64,000 bases of DNA from Sinorhizobium psoraleae (GTDB taxonomy: Bacteria; Pseudomonadota; Alphaproteobacteria; Rhizobiales; Rhizobiaceae). The stretch spans positions 186,001 to 250,000 of the forward strand of contig NZ_JABEKV010000005.1 in NCBI RefSeq assembly GCF_013283645.1, in the 5' to 3' direction. Both the position numbers and the translations under genes were made by a program. Below, in pieces: positions 35,921 through 46,235 of this stretch; within the stretch, counting starts at the first letter, position 1; the number at the start of each line of letters is the position of its first letter. The notes beneath the pieces were generated by a model. The model did not search any database. It was not told the origin of the DNA and saw only the letters and a program-made list of their open reading frames with translations.

Positions 35921-36364
35921 ATGAAGAGTATTTCGAGACGAACGGTGCTTGCCCTGGCAGCCGGCGCGCTTGCGTCGACAGGTCTCGGCTACGCCGCCGC
36001 GCGCTCGTTGTCCGACGCGGACCTGGTGCGGGCCACGCTCGCAAGATATCTCGGTGATCTGAACATGTCGGACGATCACCTGCGCGCATTCATCCTGGAA
36101 TTCCAGAAGCGCAATCCATGGGATTTCCCGACCGGGAAACTGGCGGACGCAGCGACACTTCTTGAAAGGCTGTATTTGGGAGACATGGCGCGCCCGCTCC
36201 TGCCCGGCAACGCCTTGATGCGGCTGGAGCGGTTCGAACGGCTGTTGCTGGCCGATTTTCATCTGCTCACAAATTACGCCTGGCGGAGCGGGCGCGACGA
36301 TCCGATTACCTATTCCGGGAGCCAGCACTGCGTGAACCCGTTTGCAAATTTCGAGTCGGTTTAG
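35921..36364 (+). CDS. Small Tat-exported partner subunit of the GMC dehydrogenase
   Basis: 147 residues beginning MKSISRRTVLALAAGALAST, a twin-arginine signal (S-R-R-T-V-L) with a hydrophobic stretch. The mature part is helical and has no cofactor motif. The gene starts 11 bases after the dehydrogenase stop, with GGAGGGGAG. The arrangement copies membrane-bound sorbitol/gluconate dehydrogenases, where a small Tat subunit carries the flavoprotein across the membrane. No cytochrome c subunit gene follows. Confidence 0.75.
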   Translation: MKSISRRTVLALAAGALASTGLGYAAARSLSDADLVRATLARYLGDLNMSDDHLRAFILEFQKRNPWDFPTGKLADAATLLERLYLGDMARPLLPGNALMRLERFERLLLADFHLLTNYAWRSGRDDPITYSGSQHCVNPFANFESV

Positions 36365-36401
36365 CCTCGGCGCAGCAGCGCCCCTAGTGAGGGCAAATCA
36401 A

Positions 36402-37409
36402 ATGCAGTATCGATCGATTGCCGATATGAGTGCCACCATAGCCAAGAACCTTCACCGTTTGCCGGGTGACATCGATCTGGTCGTCGGCATCCCGCGGAGC
36501 GGGATATTGGCCGCCAACCTCGTGAGCCTGACGGCAAACATTCAAATGACCGATCTCGACAGCTTCATGGCCGGAAAGGTCTTCTCCTGCGGGATCACGA
36601 AACGGTCAACCCTCTTGGAACGCCCATTCGATGAGATGCGCCGTGTCCTGGTTCTTGACGACAGCATCAATGGTGGCAGCGCGATGAGGGAAGCCAGGAC
36701 CAAGGTGGCAACGGCGGGTATAGCCCGCGACAAGGTGATATTTGCTGCCGTATACGGCACCTACGAGCGTTACGAGGAGGCCGATCTCGTCTTCGAGGTC
36801 GTGCCACAGCCGCGCCTGTTCCAGTGGAACCTCATGCATCACAAGTTTCTTGAGCAGAGCTGCGTCGACATCGACGGTGTCTTATGTCTCGACCCGACGA
36901 ACGACGAAAACGACGATGGCCCTGCCTATCTGCGTTTTCTCGCGGAAGCGTGCCCCCTTCATGTGCCGACGCGCAAGATCGCCTCTCTGGTGACCAGCCG
37001 GCTGGAAAAGTACCGGCCCCAGACGGAGGCCTGGCTCGCGCGGCGGGGCATTCAATATGGCGAACTCGTCATGCTCGACCTGCCGAGCAAGAAAGAGCGG
37101 CAACGCTTGGCCGCCCATGGCCGCTTCAAGGCGGACATCTACCGGCGTTCTGACGCCATCCTGTTCATCGAAAGCGAACACGACCAAGCCGTTAACATTG
37201 CAAAGCTCTCGGGAAAACCGGTGCTCTGCCTGGAGACGCAAGAGATGATCACACCGGCTTCAGCACTGGTGCGCGAGCGGCTGAAGGAGGCCAAGACCGC
37301 TGAGGGAAGGCATGCGATGTTGAAGGCAGCCGCGCGAGTGATGTTGGGCGAAAGAGGTTACGAGGCGTTGAAAAGCCAAGTGAAAAAGGCCGGCCTGATC
37401 TGGCAATGA
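36402..37409 (+). CDS. Phosphoribosyltransferase-HAD fusion protein
   Basis: 335 residues with two parts. Residues ~1-150 are PRTase-like: VVGIPRSGILAANL, and the PRPP loop RRVLVLDDSINGGSAM (81-96). Residues ~153-335 are HAD-like: SCVDIDGVL (nucleophile D156, second Asp D158), LVTSRLEKYRP (motif II T198) and DAILFIESEHDQAVNIA as the acidic motif IV. Such fusions occur in surface-polysaccharide regions, which fits the flippase and acyltransferase genes nearby. The reaction is unknown; one possibility is making or trimming a phosphoribosyl-linked polysaccharide precursor. The start at 36402 is supported by GAGGG 10 bases upstream. Confidence 0.83.
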   Translation: MQYRSIADMSATIAKNLHRLPGDIDLVVGIPRSGILAANLVSLTANIQMTDLDSFMAGKVFSCGITKRSTLLERPFDEMRRVLVLDDSINGGSAMREARTKVATAGIARDKVIFAAVYGTYERYEEADLVFEVVPQPRLFQWNLMHHKFLEQSCVDIDGVLCLDPTNDENDDGPAYLRFLAEACPLHVPTRKIASLVTSRLEKYRPQTEAWLARRGIQYGELVMLDLPSKKERQRLAAHGRFKADIYRRSDAILFIESEHDQAVNIAKLSGKPVLCLETQEMITPASALVRERLKEAKTAEGRHAMLKAAARVMLGERGYEALKSQVKKAGLIWQ

Positions 37410-37436
37410 GCGGCTGGCCGAAGTACGGCAAGTCAT

Positions 37437-37468
37437 CGCATCGCACTTCAACGCAATCGCGCGATGCG
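37437..37468 (+). terminator. Terminator after the PRTase-HAD gene
   Basis: CGCATCGC (37437-37444) pairs perfectly with GCGATGCG (37461-37468) around 16 bases, followed by CTTTTACGCCTTTGTTTT. It lies between convergent genes. Confidence 0.65.
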
Positions 37469-37541
37469 CTTTTACGCCTTTGTTTTCAAGCAAGTCATCG
37501 TCCCAAGACCGCTGCGCACACTTGGGTGCCATGCACCGCAT

Positions 37542-39074
37542 TCAGGGCCTGGTTTGTCCCCTTCCAGTCGGCTTGGCGGCTCTCGCAAGATTAACAGCCT
37601 CCCGCAGCGAGGTGCGGCCGAAAGGAAAGAGAAGTGCGATCGCAACAGTGATCGTGTAGGAGAGAAATGCGGCACCCAGGATCGCGAGGACCGCGTGGTC
37701 CGGCAGAACTGGTCTCATGAGCCATACGACCGCCAATGCCATGTGTGATCCCAGCACGAAGGGGCTTGCGGCGCGGATCATGTCGCCGACTTTCAGGGGA
37801 CCTTTCTTGCCGACATAGATCCAGAGGAAGGGTGTCCGCAAATATTCGCTTGCCGCGTAAACGATCGCGACCCCCAACGCGCCATGCGGCAGCCCGATGA
37901 CGAACGCCAAAGCCGACGTCGTTGCCGTGACGATGCCCCAGCGCATGAAATCTCCCGATCGGCCCTGGCTGATGAACAGCCAGCCCGCCGGATTGTTGAG
38001 AGGCTGCAGCAGGCCGGCAAAACCGAGCGCCCGGAAAATATCGGCGCTCTCCCGCCACTGTTGCCCGAGCGCGAACGGAATGAGCACATCGGCTATCGCC
38101 ACGGCGGCCGCAACGCCCGGGAGCGTAACGATCAGCATCAGCGGCATCACCCGAAGATAGGCGCTGCGGTATCGGTCAGGCTCGCCGGTCAGCCGTGAGA
38201 GCGCCGGCACCATGACTTTCGAAAGCGGATTGGCGATTTGACTTAAGGGAAACAGCAGAAGCTTGTAGGCCCGATCGTAGAGCCCCAGCTGCGCTTCGCC
38301 CAAGTACTTGCCGATCAGGATATTGTCGAGATTGCGGGCGAAGAAATTGGCGAAGTTGAAGCCGGTGATCCCGGCGCCGAAGTTGAGCAAGTCGCCGACG
38401 CCTTCCACCTTGCGCGGGGTGCCTGGCCGCCATCGCGAATTCGCCCAATAGCAAAGCGTCGGGAGAACCGCACTCGTGAGCGTGCCGGCGTAAAGAGCCC
38501 AGTAGGATCGATCGATGATCGTCCAGGCGACGGCAGCGCAGAAGCCGGCAATCGCGCTGGCGATTTCGATGAGCGCGAGCCGGCGGAAGGCCATGCGGCG
38601 GTTGATAAGGGCGAGGTGCTGGGCTCCGAGACCGTAAGCCACGATCTGCAAGGCCATCGCGGAGATAAGCGGACCGACCCGAGGCTCGCGGTAAAAGGCG
38701 GCGATCAGCGGCGCTGCCCCGAGCATCAGGCAGGCGAGCGTAACACTGACGACGACATTGACCCAGAAGAGGTAATTTACCTCATCATGCGTAATGGCGC
38801 TCTTTTGCACGGTCGCCTGGGTAAGGCCGAAATCCTGGAAAAGCGCGATAAAAGCCAAGACCGGTGCGCACATCGCCACGATGCCGAAATCCTGTGGCGA
38901 GAGGAGGCGGGAAAGGACAATGACCGAAAGGATCTGGGTCGAAATCTTGACGGCCTGAGCCAGTCCCGTCGCAATGGCGCCGCGCCCCACGGACTTGCGG
39001 AGCGTACCTTCGGGTGGATCGAACGCACTGGCTTTCAAATCCTTACCCTCATACCGGTTTCGGTCTACGAGCAC
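37542..39074 (-). CDS. Polysaccharide flippase (Wzx/MOP superfamily)
   Basis: 510 residues with about twelve to fourteen hydrophobic segments. The N-terminal helix-loop SVIVLSRLLSPQDFGIVAM and the FARNLDNILIGKYLGEAQLGLYDRAYKLL stretch are characteristic of lipopolysaccharide O-unit/exopolysaccharide exporters (AmsL/ExoT/WzxC group). It should flip lipid-linked repeat units across the inner membrane. No ligase or polymerase is adjacent. The start is uncertain: GTG 39074 has no clear ribosome site. Confidence 0.88.
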   Translation of the reverse strand: MLVDRNRYEGKDLKASAFDPPEGTLRKSVGRGAIATGLAQAVKISTQILSVIVLSRLLSPQDFGIVAMCAPVLAFIALFQDFGLTQATVQKSAITHDEVNYLFWVNVVVSVTLACLMLGAAPLIAAFYREPRVGPLISAMALQIVAYGLGAQHLALINRRMAFRRLALIEIASAIAGFCAAVAWTIIDRSYWALYAGTLTSAVLPTLCYWANSRWRPGTPRKVEGVGDLLNFGAGITGFNFANFFARNLDNILIGKYLGEAQLGLYDRAYKLLLFPLSQIANPLSKVMVPALSRLTGEPDRYRSAYLRVMPLMLIVTLPGVAAAVAIADVLIPFALGQQWRESADIFRALGFAGLLQPLNNPAGWLFISQGRSGDFMRWGIVTATTSALAFVIGLPHGALGVAIVYAASEYLRTPFLWIYVGKKGPLKVGDMIRAASPFVLGSHMALAVVWLMRPVLPDHAVLAILGAAFLSYTITVAIALLFPFGRTSLREAVNLARAAKPTGRGQTRP

Positions 39075-39590
39075 CCTGGAATATCGAGATATCTTTCGCC
39101 ACGCAACGGGAAGGGGCGATTTCCGCCCTCAGGTCCGTAATGAGGCGGCGGGCATCTTGCGTTACACGCTCAGATGGCCGCCGCGACCCTGACGCGGCCA
39201 GGGAATGGGCCGCTCTCAAAGCCGCGCAGGCGACATTTCGACGCCTCGGGATGCGGGCCGACGATCGTCTACGGGCAGAATTCCCCATTTAAAACAAGTT
39301 GCTGATATTAAACTTCTGCGCGTGGCCGAAATTGGTCGGCCGTGACATGCCCGCGACTGAACTCAGGCGGCAATGCACTCCTGGGTCGCACAAACGTCGC
39401 GAAGAGTTAAGGTCGGGGACGACGCGAAGGAGTTTATTAAATACTACAGCGCCGCGCATTCATTCAGATTCTGAAAATGTCGCTGTAACACCTCGAAACT
39501 GCGCATTGTTCTGTCCTTGGCTTTCGATTCAAGGCATTACGCCGAAGCTTGTTCCCCGAGGACGATTAACAGTCATTTGAACTGGAATTC
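39075..39590. other. 516-base divergent region without a gene
   Basis: It lies between the divergent flippase and HTTM genes and must hold both promoters. The middle (about 39290-39580) is noticeably richer in A/T than the flanks. It contains a 6-bp perfect hairpin (GGCCGA-AATTGG-TCGGCC, 39324-39341). I see no convincing reading frame. Confidence 0.5.
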
Positions 39591-41072
39591 ATGATGACGG
39601 TAAGCGCGATACCTTTCTGGAATTTCGGCCAGAGTAATCCCCCCCGTGTCAAAGAGTTGGCTTACACCTATGACGGCCTGACCGCATTCACGCCCTTCTG
39701 GGCGCTGGCCGCGATTTTCAGCATCGCCGGCGATACCCACGGCCTCATCGGATACAAAGGATCTGCCTATATGGCCCTGAGCTGGGCCGTCGTTCTGTTC
39801 AGTCTGTTGCTTCTCCTCTACCCACGGCGCACCGGGTTTCTGTTGGCGCTGGTCGCGCTCTCGCTGGCGCTATACGCCCTTCGGCTGCCTGTCGCCTCAA
39901 ACAACAAGACGATCGCTACCGTCATGAACGGTGCCATCCTGCTCAGTGCCGCCGTGCTCTACGTGAAGGCGGGCCGTCGCGGATCCATAGACCGCGTGGC
40001 CCTTTACGACCAGATCCGGGTCGTCGCGCGTGCTCTGCTCGCGATCATGTACTTCTACGGCATCTTTCATAAGATCAACACCGACTTTCTCGATCCTGCC
40101 GTCAGTTGCGCTGTGGGACTCTATGTGCCGCTCGCGCGCCCGTTCGGACTTGAGGATAACTTGTTCGGCCGATATCTCGCGATTTACTCCACCTTTGTTA
40201 TCGAAGCGATCGCCATCGTATCGCTCTATTGGAAACGCTATTTCGCCGTCGGCTTCATCCTTGCGCTGATCTTCCACTACATCATCCCGATCTCCGCCTA
40301 TTCATGGTACATGGATTTCTCCAGCCTGGTTTTTGCACTCTACGTGCTGAGCATCCCGACGCCCGCCAGCAAGATGCTCTATGGTATCTCGCTCGGCGTC
40401 GCCAATGCACTGCGTGAAAACTTCGGACGGATCGGGACGCTCATCCCTGGCGTCTCATTGCTGCTGACGGCGGGCGCCGTCGTCATGATTTTGACCCTTG
40501 CCTTCCCGGAACGCTCCTTCGACATGATCGTCCATTCCATATGGGTCCTGGTCTGGGCGGTCGCTGGCGGTGCCGCGATGGTGGTGCTCACCTATGTGGC
40601 GCTTTGGAATCTGCCTTGCGAGAACGTTTCCCCGCCCCGCCAGCCGGCCTGGATCTACGCGGTGCCGGCCTTGTTCTTCATTTCCTGTCTGTCGCCCTAT
40701 GTCGGGCTGAAGACCGAAAGCTCGATCAACATGTTCAGCAACCTGCATACCGAGGCCGGGCAGACCAACCATCTGCTCTTTTCCAAGCCGCCATATCTTT
40801 TCAATTACCAGAACGAAGTCGTGAAAGTCGTCGAGGCTTCCGATCCGCACTGGGTGCGCCAATCGCAGGCCGGCAATTTTCACATCCTGCACGACCTGAA
40901 GCGGCAGTTGCGATGGAATCCGCAAGCCTGGGTGACCTATGTGCAGGAGGGTGCCACGGTGACACGGGCAACAGCAGCAAGTCTCGCCGCTGAAATGCCG
41001 AACATACTTGAACGCAAACTGCTGATCTTCAAGCTGGTGGATTTCTCCCGGCCGAAGGTTTGCACGCATTGA
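39591..41072 (+). CDS. HTTM-domain multi-pass membrane protein (gamma-carboxylase-like fold)
   Basis: 493 residues with roughly ten membrane helices in the first 370, then a soluble C-terminal tail (about 370-493). The segment LLAIMYFYGIFHKINTDFLDPAVSCAVGLY is the hallmark of HTTM proteins, relatives of vitamin-K-dependent gamma-glutamyl carboxylase: a lone His-Lys pair in a helix, then a lumenal D/S-C stretch. No bacterial reaction is established for most members. A DCC thiol oxidoreductase gene faces it; HTTM and DCC genes often sit together in bacteria. ATG 39591 is one of two adjacent ATGs with only a weak ribosome site. Confidence 0.75.
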   Translation: MMTVSAIPFWNFGQSNPPRVKELAYTYDGLTAFTPFWALAAIFSIAGDTHGLIGYKGSAYMALSWAVVLFSLLLLLYPRRTGFLLALVALSLALYALRLPVASNNKTIATVMNGAILLSAAVLYVKAGRRGSIDRVALYDQIRVVARALLAIMYFYGIFHKINTDFLDPAVSCAVGLYVPLARPFGLEDNLFGRYLAIYSTFVIEAIAIVSLYWKRYFAVGFILALIFHYIIPISAYSWYMDFSSLVFALYVLSIPTPASKMLYGISLGVANALRENFGRIGTLIPGVSLLLTAGAVVMILTLAFPERSFDMIVHSIWVLVWAVAGGAAMVVLTYVALWNLPCENVSPPRQPAWIYAVPALFFISCLSPYVGLKTESSINMFSNLHTEAGQTNHLLFSKPPYLFNYQNEVVKVVEASDPHWVRQSQAGNFHILHDLKRQLRWNPQAWVTYVQEGATVTRATAASLAAEMPNILERKLLIFKLVDFSRPKVCTH

Positions 41073-41118
41073 AAGCGCACCACATTCGACGCGCTCATCC
41101 AGCGCGGTCTACGTCATT

Positions 41119-41157
41119 TTCTGTCTATGCCGTCTGCCCTTGGCGACATGGACAGAA
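41119..41157. terminator. Hairpin between convergent HTTM and DCC genes
   Basis: TTCTGTCTATG (41119-41129) pairs with CATGGACAGAA (41147-41157) with a single mismatch around 17 bases. It is centred in the 117-base gap between the two gene ends and may serve both. Confidence 0.45.
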
Positions 41158-41189
41158 GTGCTCTGGTTCAACCCAATTCCTGAACGCGA

Positions 41190-41612
41190 TCACCAACCGT
41201 TGCTGGCATCCGGCGACCGATCAAGATCCGTTGGAAGCAGCGGTCGGCCGCGCATACGCAGCGTGACGCGGCGCCCGAATTTGAGCATGGGATAGATGAG
41301 CCGCGCGGCCGTCCTGTTGGAAAGAACTGCGCGGTTGAACCAGCCGAATAGCGACGAAGAGGAACTGAGTATCGCCAAAAGGTTGACGGCCTCGTCGCCA
41401 TGGTAGACGCGATCGTCGAAGACGAAGAGCATTCCTTCATTCAGGTCGTAGCCCTGACGCTGGAAGGTCGCCACGCGCGGATCGCCGGAACGGGCGTCGA
41501 CCAACTCGACCGCGCCCACAGTCTCGCGCAAGCGCATGAATCGAACATAGCTTTGGCAGAAGATGCAATCGCCGTCGTAGACGATGAGCGCCGGTTTCGC
41601 CGCTTCCTTCAT
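41190..41612 (-). CDS. DCC-family thiol-disulfide oxidoreductase
   Basis: 140 residues of the DUF393 family. The defining motif YDGDCIFCQSYVRF lies at residues 12-25, giving a C-x-x-C redox pair in a thioredoxin-like fold. There is no signal peptide. It is translationally coupled (ATGA, 41609-41612) to a small membrane protein gene upstream and converges on the HTTM gene. Confidence 0.88.
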   Translation of the reverse strand: MKEAAKPALIVYDGDCIFCQSYVRFMRLRETVGAVELVDARSGDPRVATFQRQGYDLNEGMLFVFDDRVYHGDEAVNLLAILSSSSSLFGWFNRAVLSNRTAARLIYPMLKFGRRVTLRMRGRPLLPTDLDRSPDASNGW

Positions 41613-41797
41613 TGTTTCACCGGGTCACTGCCAAGATCTGTGGGCGGCTCGGCGACATCGCCCAAGGAGCATTCGCCGTAGAATGTGCAGCCCGAAACAA
41701 CGGGCAGGTTGGCGAGCGCGTCGAAGACCCCGACAAATGCCAGTGCGATGATACCGATGGCGATCAGCTTTTTGTAAACAGGCATGTCCTGAAGCAT
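41609..41797 (-). CDS. Small one-helix membrane protein coupled to the DCC oxidoreductase
   Basis: 62 residues from ATG 41797 (MLQDMPVYKKLIAIGIIALAF), with AGGGA about 12 bases upstream. It has one hydrophobic helix (about 10-30) and then SGCTFYGECSLGD, a C-x5-C pair on the far side. The reading frame is open further up to a GTG at 41860, but no ribosome site is present there. The ATGA overlap with the DCC gene argues for joint function; the two Cys could be its redox substrate or anchor. Confidence 0.6.
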   Translation of the reverse strand: MLQDMPVYKKLIAIGIIALAFVGVFDALANLPVVSGCTFYGECSLGDVAEPPTDLGSDPVKQ

Positions 41798-42022
41798 TCT
41801 GGTTCGTTCCCTGGCCGGGTTCACGTCATCTGACTTGCTTCGTTGACGACCAATGGACACCGCTCGATAGGTGCGACCACGGCTTTATCACCACGGTCCC
41901 AGCGGGCCGTCGCCAATCCTGTGCAATGCACAATGTCTCTCGCGACGGGTCAAAAATCAAGAAAATTCTACCTCAGAGTTGCGCCCCGGGCCAGCGTGCG
42001 CAACCGAAGGATGCTTAATGGA

Positions 42023-43063
42023 TCATCTCGCGCGACCGGCGAGGCTTCGCCTCATGCGATCGACGCTGATCGACAGCGAGCCATGACCCAGGAACCATGG
42101 CGAAAGAATCGTCGACGACTTGAGGAGGCGATAGACGACGTAAGGCAGCCCGACGGACAGGGCGATGAGAGTCAACTCGGAGGTCACGCCTGAATCGCGC
42201 AGCGTGAAGTGAACGAACTGGTGACCGAACATGATGACGAGGGAAGCCTTGCCGAGCTCGGCAACTGGGGCGACCGGAGTGTTTCGCGCAGTGACCAGTT
42301 GAATGAGGTTGAGCACGGTGACCGAGATGGCCAAGGCGAGCAGCAGACCGAGGATCGGTGGACCGAACTTGGTGTTTTTCATCGTCACCGCAAAGTCGAC
42401 GCCCGCCGAAGCCAACGCGATTGAAATGCCGAACACGGCAATCGCGGCCACGGCAATCGCACTCGCGGGGAAACTGCGCTCTCGCAGGACATGTCCAAAC
42501 CAGAAGGCGCCTATGGCAAGCGGGACGTTGGTCAGGGCGAGAGGAGAGCGAACCTCCGGCCAATAGGACTGGATCACATAGGCAAGGACGACGCAGCCGG
42601 CGACGAAGATCAGCATCGCAAGGTCGGTCGGCCCGGCGGTTCTGAGCGCGACTTCGTTATAGAGAATCTGCGTCGCGAAGAGACAGGTGACGAACCAGAA
42701 GACGCCGAGCTCGCCGGTCAGGTATCTTCCGCCCAGGATAGCGTTCGTCATGAGTTCCCTGATTTGCCAGGGCGCCGGTATTTCGCCTCGAAGGACGTCG
42801 ACGAAAAGCACTCCGGTGATGACGAGGCCGAGAAAGGCAACGTACGGGATGAGCAGCCCGCGCACCCGCTTCGAAAGCAGGACCTTTCGGTCGGACACCG
42901 TGAAGAGATAGCCGGAGATGACGAAGAAGAACGGCATGAAGAAGAGGGAGATCGCGAAATAAATCGCAGGTGCCCATTGCCATTCGCTGTGGAAGAGGAC
43001 GTGGGCGAGAACGACGAAAACGATGCCCACCCCCTTGGCGACGTCGAGCCAAGTCTGGCGCAT
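42023..43063 (-). CDS. Membrane acyltransferase (acyltransferase_3 family)
   Basis: 346 residues with about ten hydrophobic segments. The N-terminal RQTWLDVAKGVGIVFVVLAHVLFHS carries the family's catalytic His in the first helix, followed by MPFFFVISGYLF. Such enzymes transfer acetyl or succinyl groups from acyl-CoA to surface sugars or lipids. The start at 43063 follows a clear GGAGG at 7-base spacing; an in-frame start at 43267 would add 68 unlikely residues. It adjoins the flippase/HTTM/DCC genes, consistent with a role in modifying a surface glycan. Confidence 0.85.
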   Translation of the reverse strand: MRQTWLDVAKGVGIVFVVLAHVLFHSEWQWAPAIYFAISLFFMPFFFVISGYLFTVSDRKVLLSKRVRGLLIPYVAFLGLVITGVLFVDVLRGEIPAPWQIRELMTNAILGGRYLTGELGVFWFVTCLFATQILYNEVALRTAGPTDLAMLIFVAGCVVLAYVIQSYWPEVRSPLALTNVPLAIGAFWFGHVLRERSFPASAIAVAAIAVFGISIALASAGVDFAVTMKNTKFGPPILGLLLALAISVTVLNLIQLVTARNTPVAPVAELGKASLVIMFGHQFVHFTLRDSGVTSELTLIALSVGLPYVVYRLLKSSTILSPWFLGHGSLSISVDRMRRSLAGRAR

Positions 43064-44208
43064 TGCGAGCCTCCAATGCCGTGATCGACCGAGATCGGCC
43101 TGTCGGCGTTTTCGGATCGCGGCATTGTGCAGCGTTAGGCGGAGTTGACCAACCCCAAAATGGCTCGGGACAGGCAATGCCGACACGAACAGGAAGTCCT
43201 TCACGCGGGAAAGGGCCGAAGCAAAAACGCCCTTGAGCGCCAGCATGTCACTGTCAGAGGACCGCAATAGTGTCGCTGCCGTTACCGTTCGGGCGGCAGT
43301 CTGATGGTGGCGTCACCGCGCATTTGACTCATTCAAGTTACCGTGAAAGCTGCCGGCCGCGCCTATTTCGGATACCGCCATACCGCAGAGTACCGAAAAA
43401 GTTCGGCGCAGTGCGCCGACGTCGACGGTCGATCTCGCCTGCAACGGGCTGGGGCGATGAGTCGAGCGAGTGTCTGGCGGCGATTCTCAACCACAGCGGA
43501 CGGGTGCGCCCGGTCCGTATCATCGAGAATACTGGTTCCCAGCCCGACGCCTATTGAGAATCCCGCCGTGCGAGATCGCCTGCAAGCGTTTGACGCTCTC
43601 CCAAAGAAGTGAGGCTCAGGCGTGAGCGAGTGAGGTGGTCTGTTATCGAGACGGCGGGCCTGAAGGTCGTCTCCTTCTCACGGGCTGACCAGCGGAGGCG
43701 GAAAAAATCCGCCTCCGCTTGGTGCCTCTGACGCTTGTCTCTTCCAATGCGTCCCAGACAACCGCAACTCCAAGGGTTCCGTGCGCCGAGATTACTGACC
43801 GCGGCCCACGAGAGGGCGAACCGTGAAATGTCAAACTGAGCAGCGAAAACTCGAGGGCACAATGAAGAACGGTCGATGCAGGCGAGGGGGGAGCTAACGT
43901 CCTGGACAGCATCAGCCGGTGTCTCGACGATGTTTCTGTTGACCCGGTGTATTTTTCTAATATCCGAGCCGTGTGCGAGTGATGCCGAGCTGCGAGCCTT
44001 CGTTGACCATATGCGATGGGCGCTCGCACTATGAGTACACCTAGCTAGCGGATATTCCCCACCGGGGAACAAGCAGGACGCGCGGCCGTTTCCATGATGG
44101 CCGAGAGCATCACGACTGAAACTTGGTCGAACATAGAGCCTTCCGTGTCTTATACGCTCGTCAGGCTTTGAACGCGCCATGGCCCAGTGATTCAGCACGG
44201 AGGCTTGA
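43064..44208. other. 1.1-kb stretch without a recognisable gene
   Basis: The longest open frame (minus strand, 43551-44276) runs into the TauE gene, lacks a ribosome site and has Ser/Arg-rich shadow-like composition. The only clear structure is the perfect hairpin at 43691-43719. It could be decayed coding DNA between the surface cluster and the exporter gene. Confidence 0.55.
43691..43719. repeat. Perfect 12-bp hairpin in gene-free DNA
   Basis: AGCGGAGGCGGA (43691-43702) pairs with TCCGCCTCCGCT (43708-43719) without mismatch around the loop AAAAA. No T tract follows, and neither flank is a gene end, so it is not an obvious terminator. It may belong to a small RNA or be a relic of one. Confidence 0.6.
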
Positions 44209-44985
44209 GTGGAGGACTTCCTATTGTTCGCAGTCGTCGGGTTCCTGGCCCAGGCAGTCGATGGCGCGCTTGGCATGGCCTATGGCGTGATCTCGTCGAC
44301 GGTGCTGCTGACTTTCGGAGTGCCACCGGCGCAGGCGTCTGCTTCAGCTCACGCGGCGGAACTGTTCACCACCGCGGCTTCCGGATCGGCCCATCTCTAT
44401 CACCGCAACATCGATTGGAAACTGTTTTGGCGACTGATTCCGTTTGGAGTAGGCGGTGGCATGGTCGGTGCCTTCGTGCTCACCTCGTTTGAAGGCGATC
44501 AGGTCAAGCCATTCGTCACAGCCTATCTCGCGACAATCGGGAGTTGGCTTCTCTACCGCTCCTTTCATCGCATCCCCACAAACCCTGTGAGACTAGGAAT
44601 CGTGGCGCCCCTCGGTGCGGCTGCCGGGTTTCTCGACGCGGCGGGCGGTGGGGGCTGGGGGCCGGTCGCGACCACAGGGCTTCTTGGCGCCGGTGGACAG
44701 CCGCGATTTGTTATCGGCACGGTCAGTGCGAGCGAATTCCTGATCGCGCTTTCGGTTTCCGTGAGCTTCCTTGCTGCGATCGTGACGGGCCATTGGGAGG
44801 TAGGTGGCGAATCCCGCGCCTATCTAACGTCTGTTGCCGGGTTGATCCTTGGGGGTGTTCTGGCCGCACCGCTGGCGGGATGGATGGTCAAGGCATTGCC
44901 GGAAAAAATGCTTCTGCGGCTTGTCGGATCTCTGATCACGCTCTTGGCCGGCTATCAGACTCTGGAACTCACTGGATTAGTCTGA
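44209..44985 (+). CDS. TauE/SafE-family anion exporter
   Basis: 258 residues with about eight hydrophobic segments in two repeats: VDGALGMAYGVISSTVLLTF in the first half and LDAAGGGGWGPVATTGLLGAG in the second, the family's twin signatures. Members export sulfite, sulfoacetate or related anions. The GTG start at 44209 follows GGAGGC. It stands alone, with no sulfur-metabolism gene adjacent. Confidence 0.88.
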   Translation: MEDFLLFAVVGFLAQAVDGALGMAYGVISSTVLLTFGVPPAQASASAHAAELFTTAASGSAHLYHRNIDWKLFWRLIPFGVGGGMVGAFVLTSFEGDQVKPFVTAYLATIGSWLLYRSFHRIPTNPVRLGIVAPLGAAAGFLDAAGGGGWGPVATTGLLGAGGQPRFVIGTVSASEFLIALSVSVSFLAAIVTGHWEVGGESRAYLTSVAGLILGGVLAAPLAGWMVKALPEKMLLRLVGSLITLLAGYQTLELTGLV

Positions 44986-45154
44986 CGATCGCCGCGCGCG
45001 GACGATGATGGGGTTAGGGGCAAGCATGATCGGGTCATCCGCTGGCGGCCGATGGCGCGTCTTTCCGATCGACAATTCTCGGTCGAAAACAGCTCCAAAT
45101 CAGGTGCAGCCTACCCGCCAAAAGCAGTGCATCCGCCCGACAATGGGAAGGGAC

Positions 45155-46234
<1,080 letters not shown>

Positions 46235-46235
46235 T

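Noticed and set aside
43551..44276. 241-codon minus-strand frame in the gene-poor stretch
   Set aside because: Ser/Arg-rich, overlaps the TauE gene start, no ribosome site and no family resemblance.
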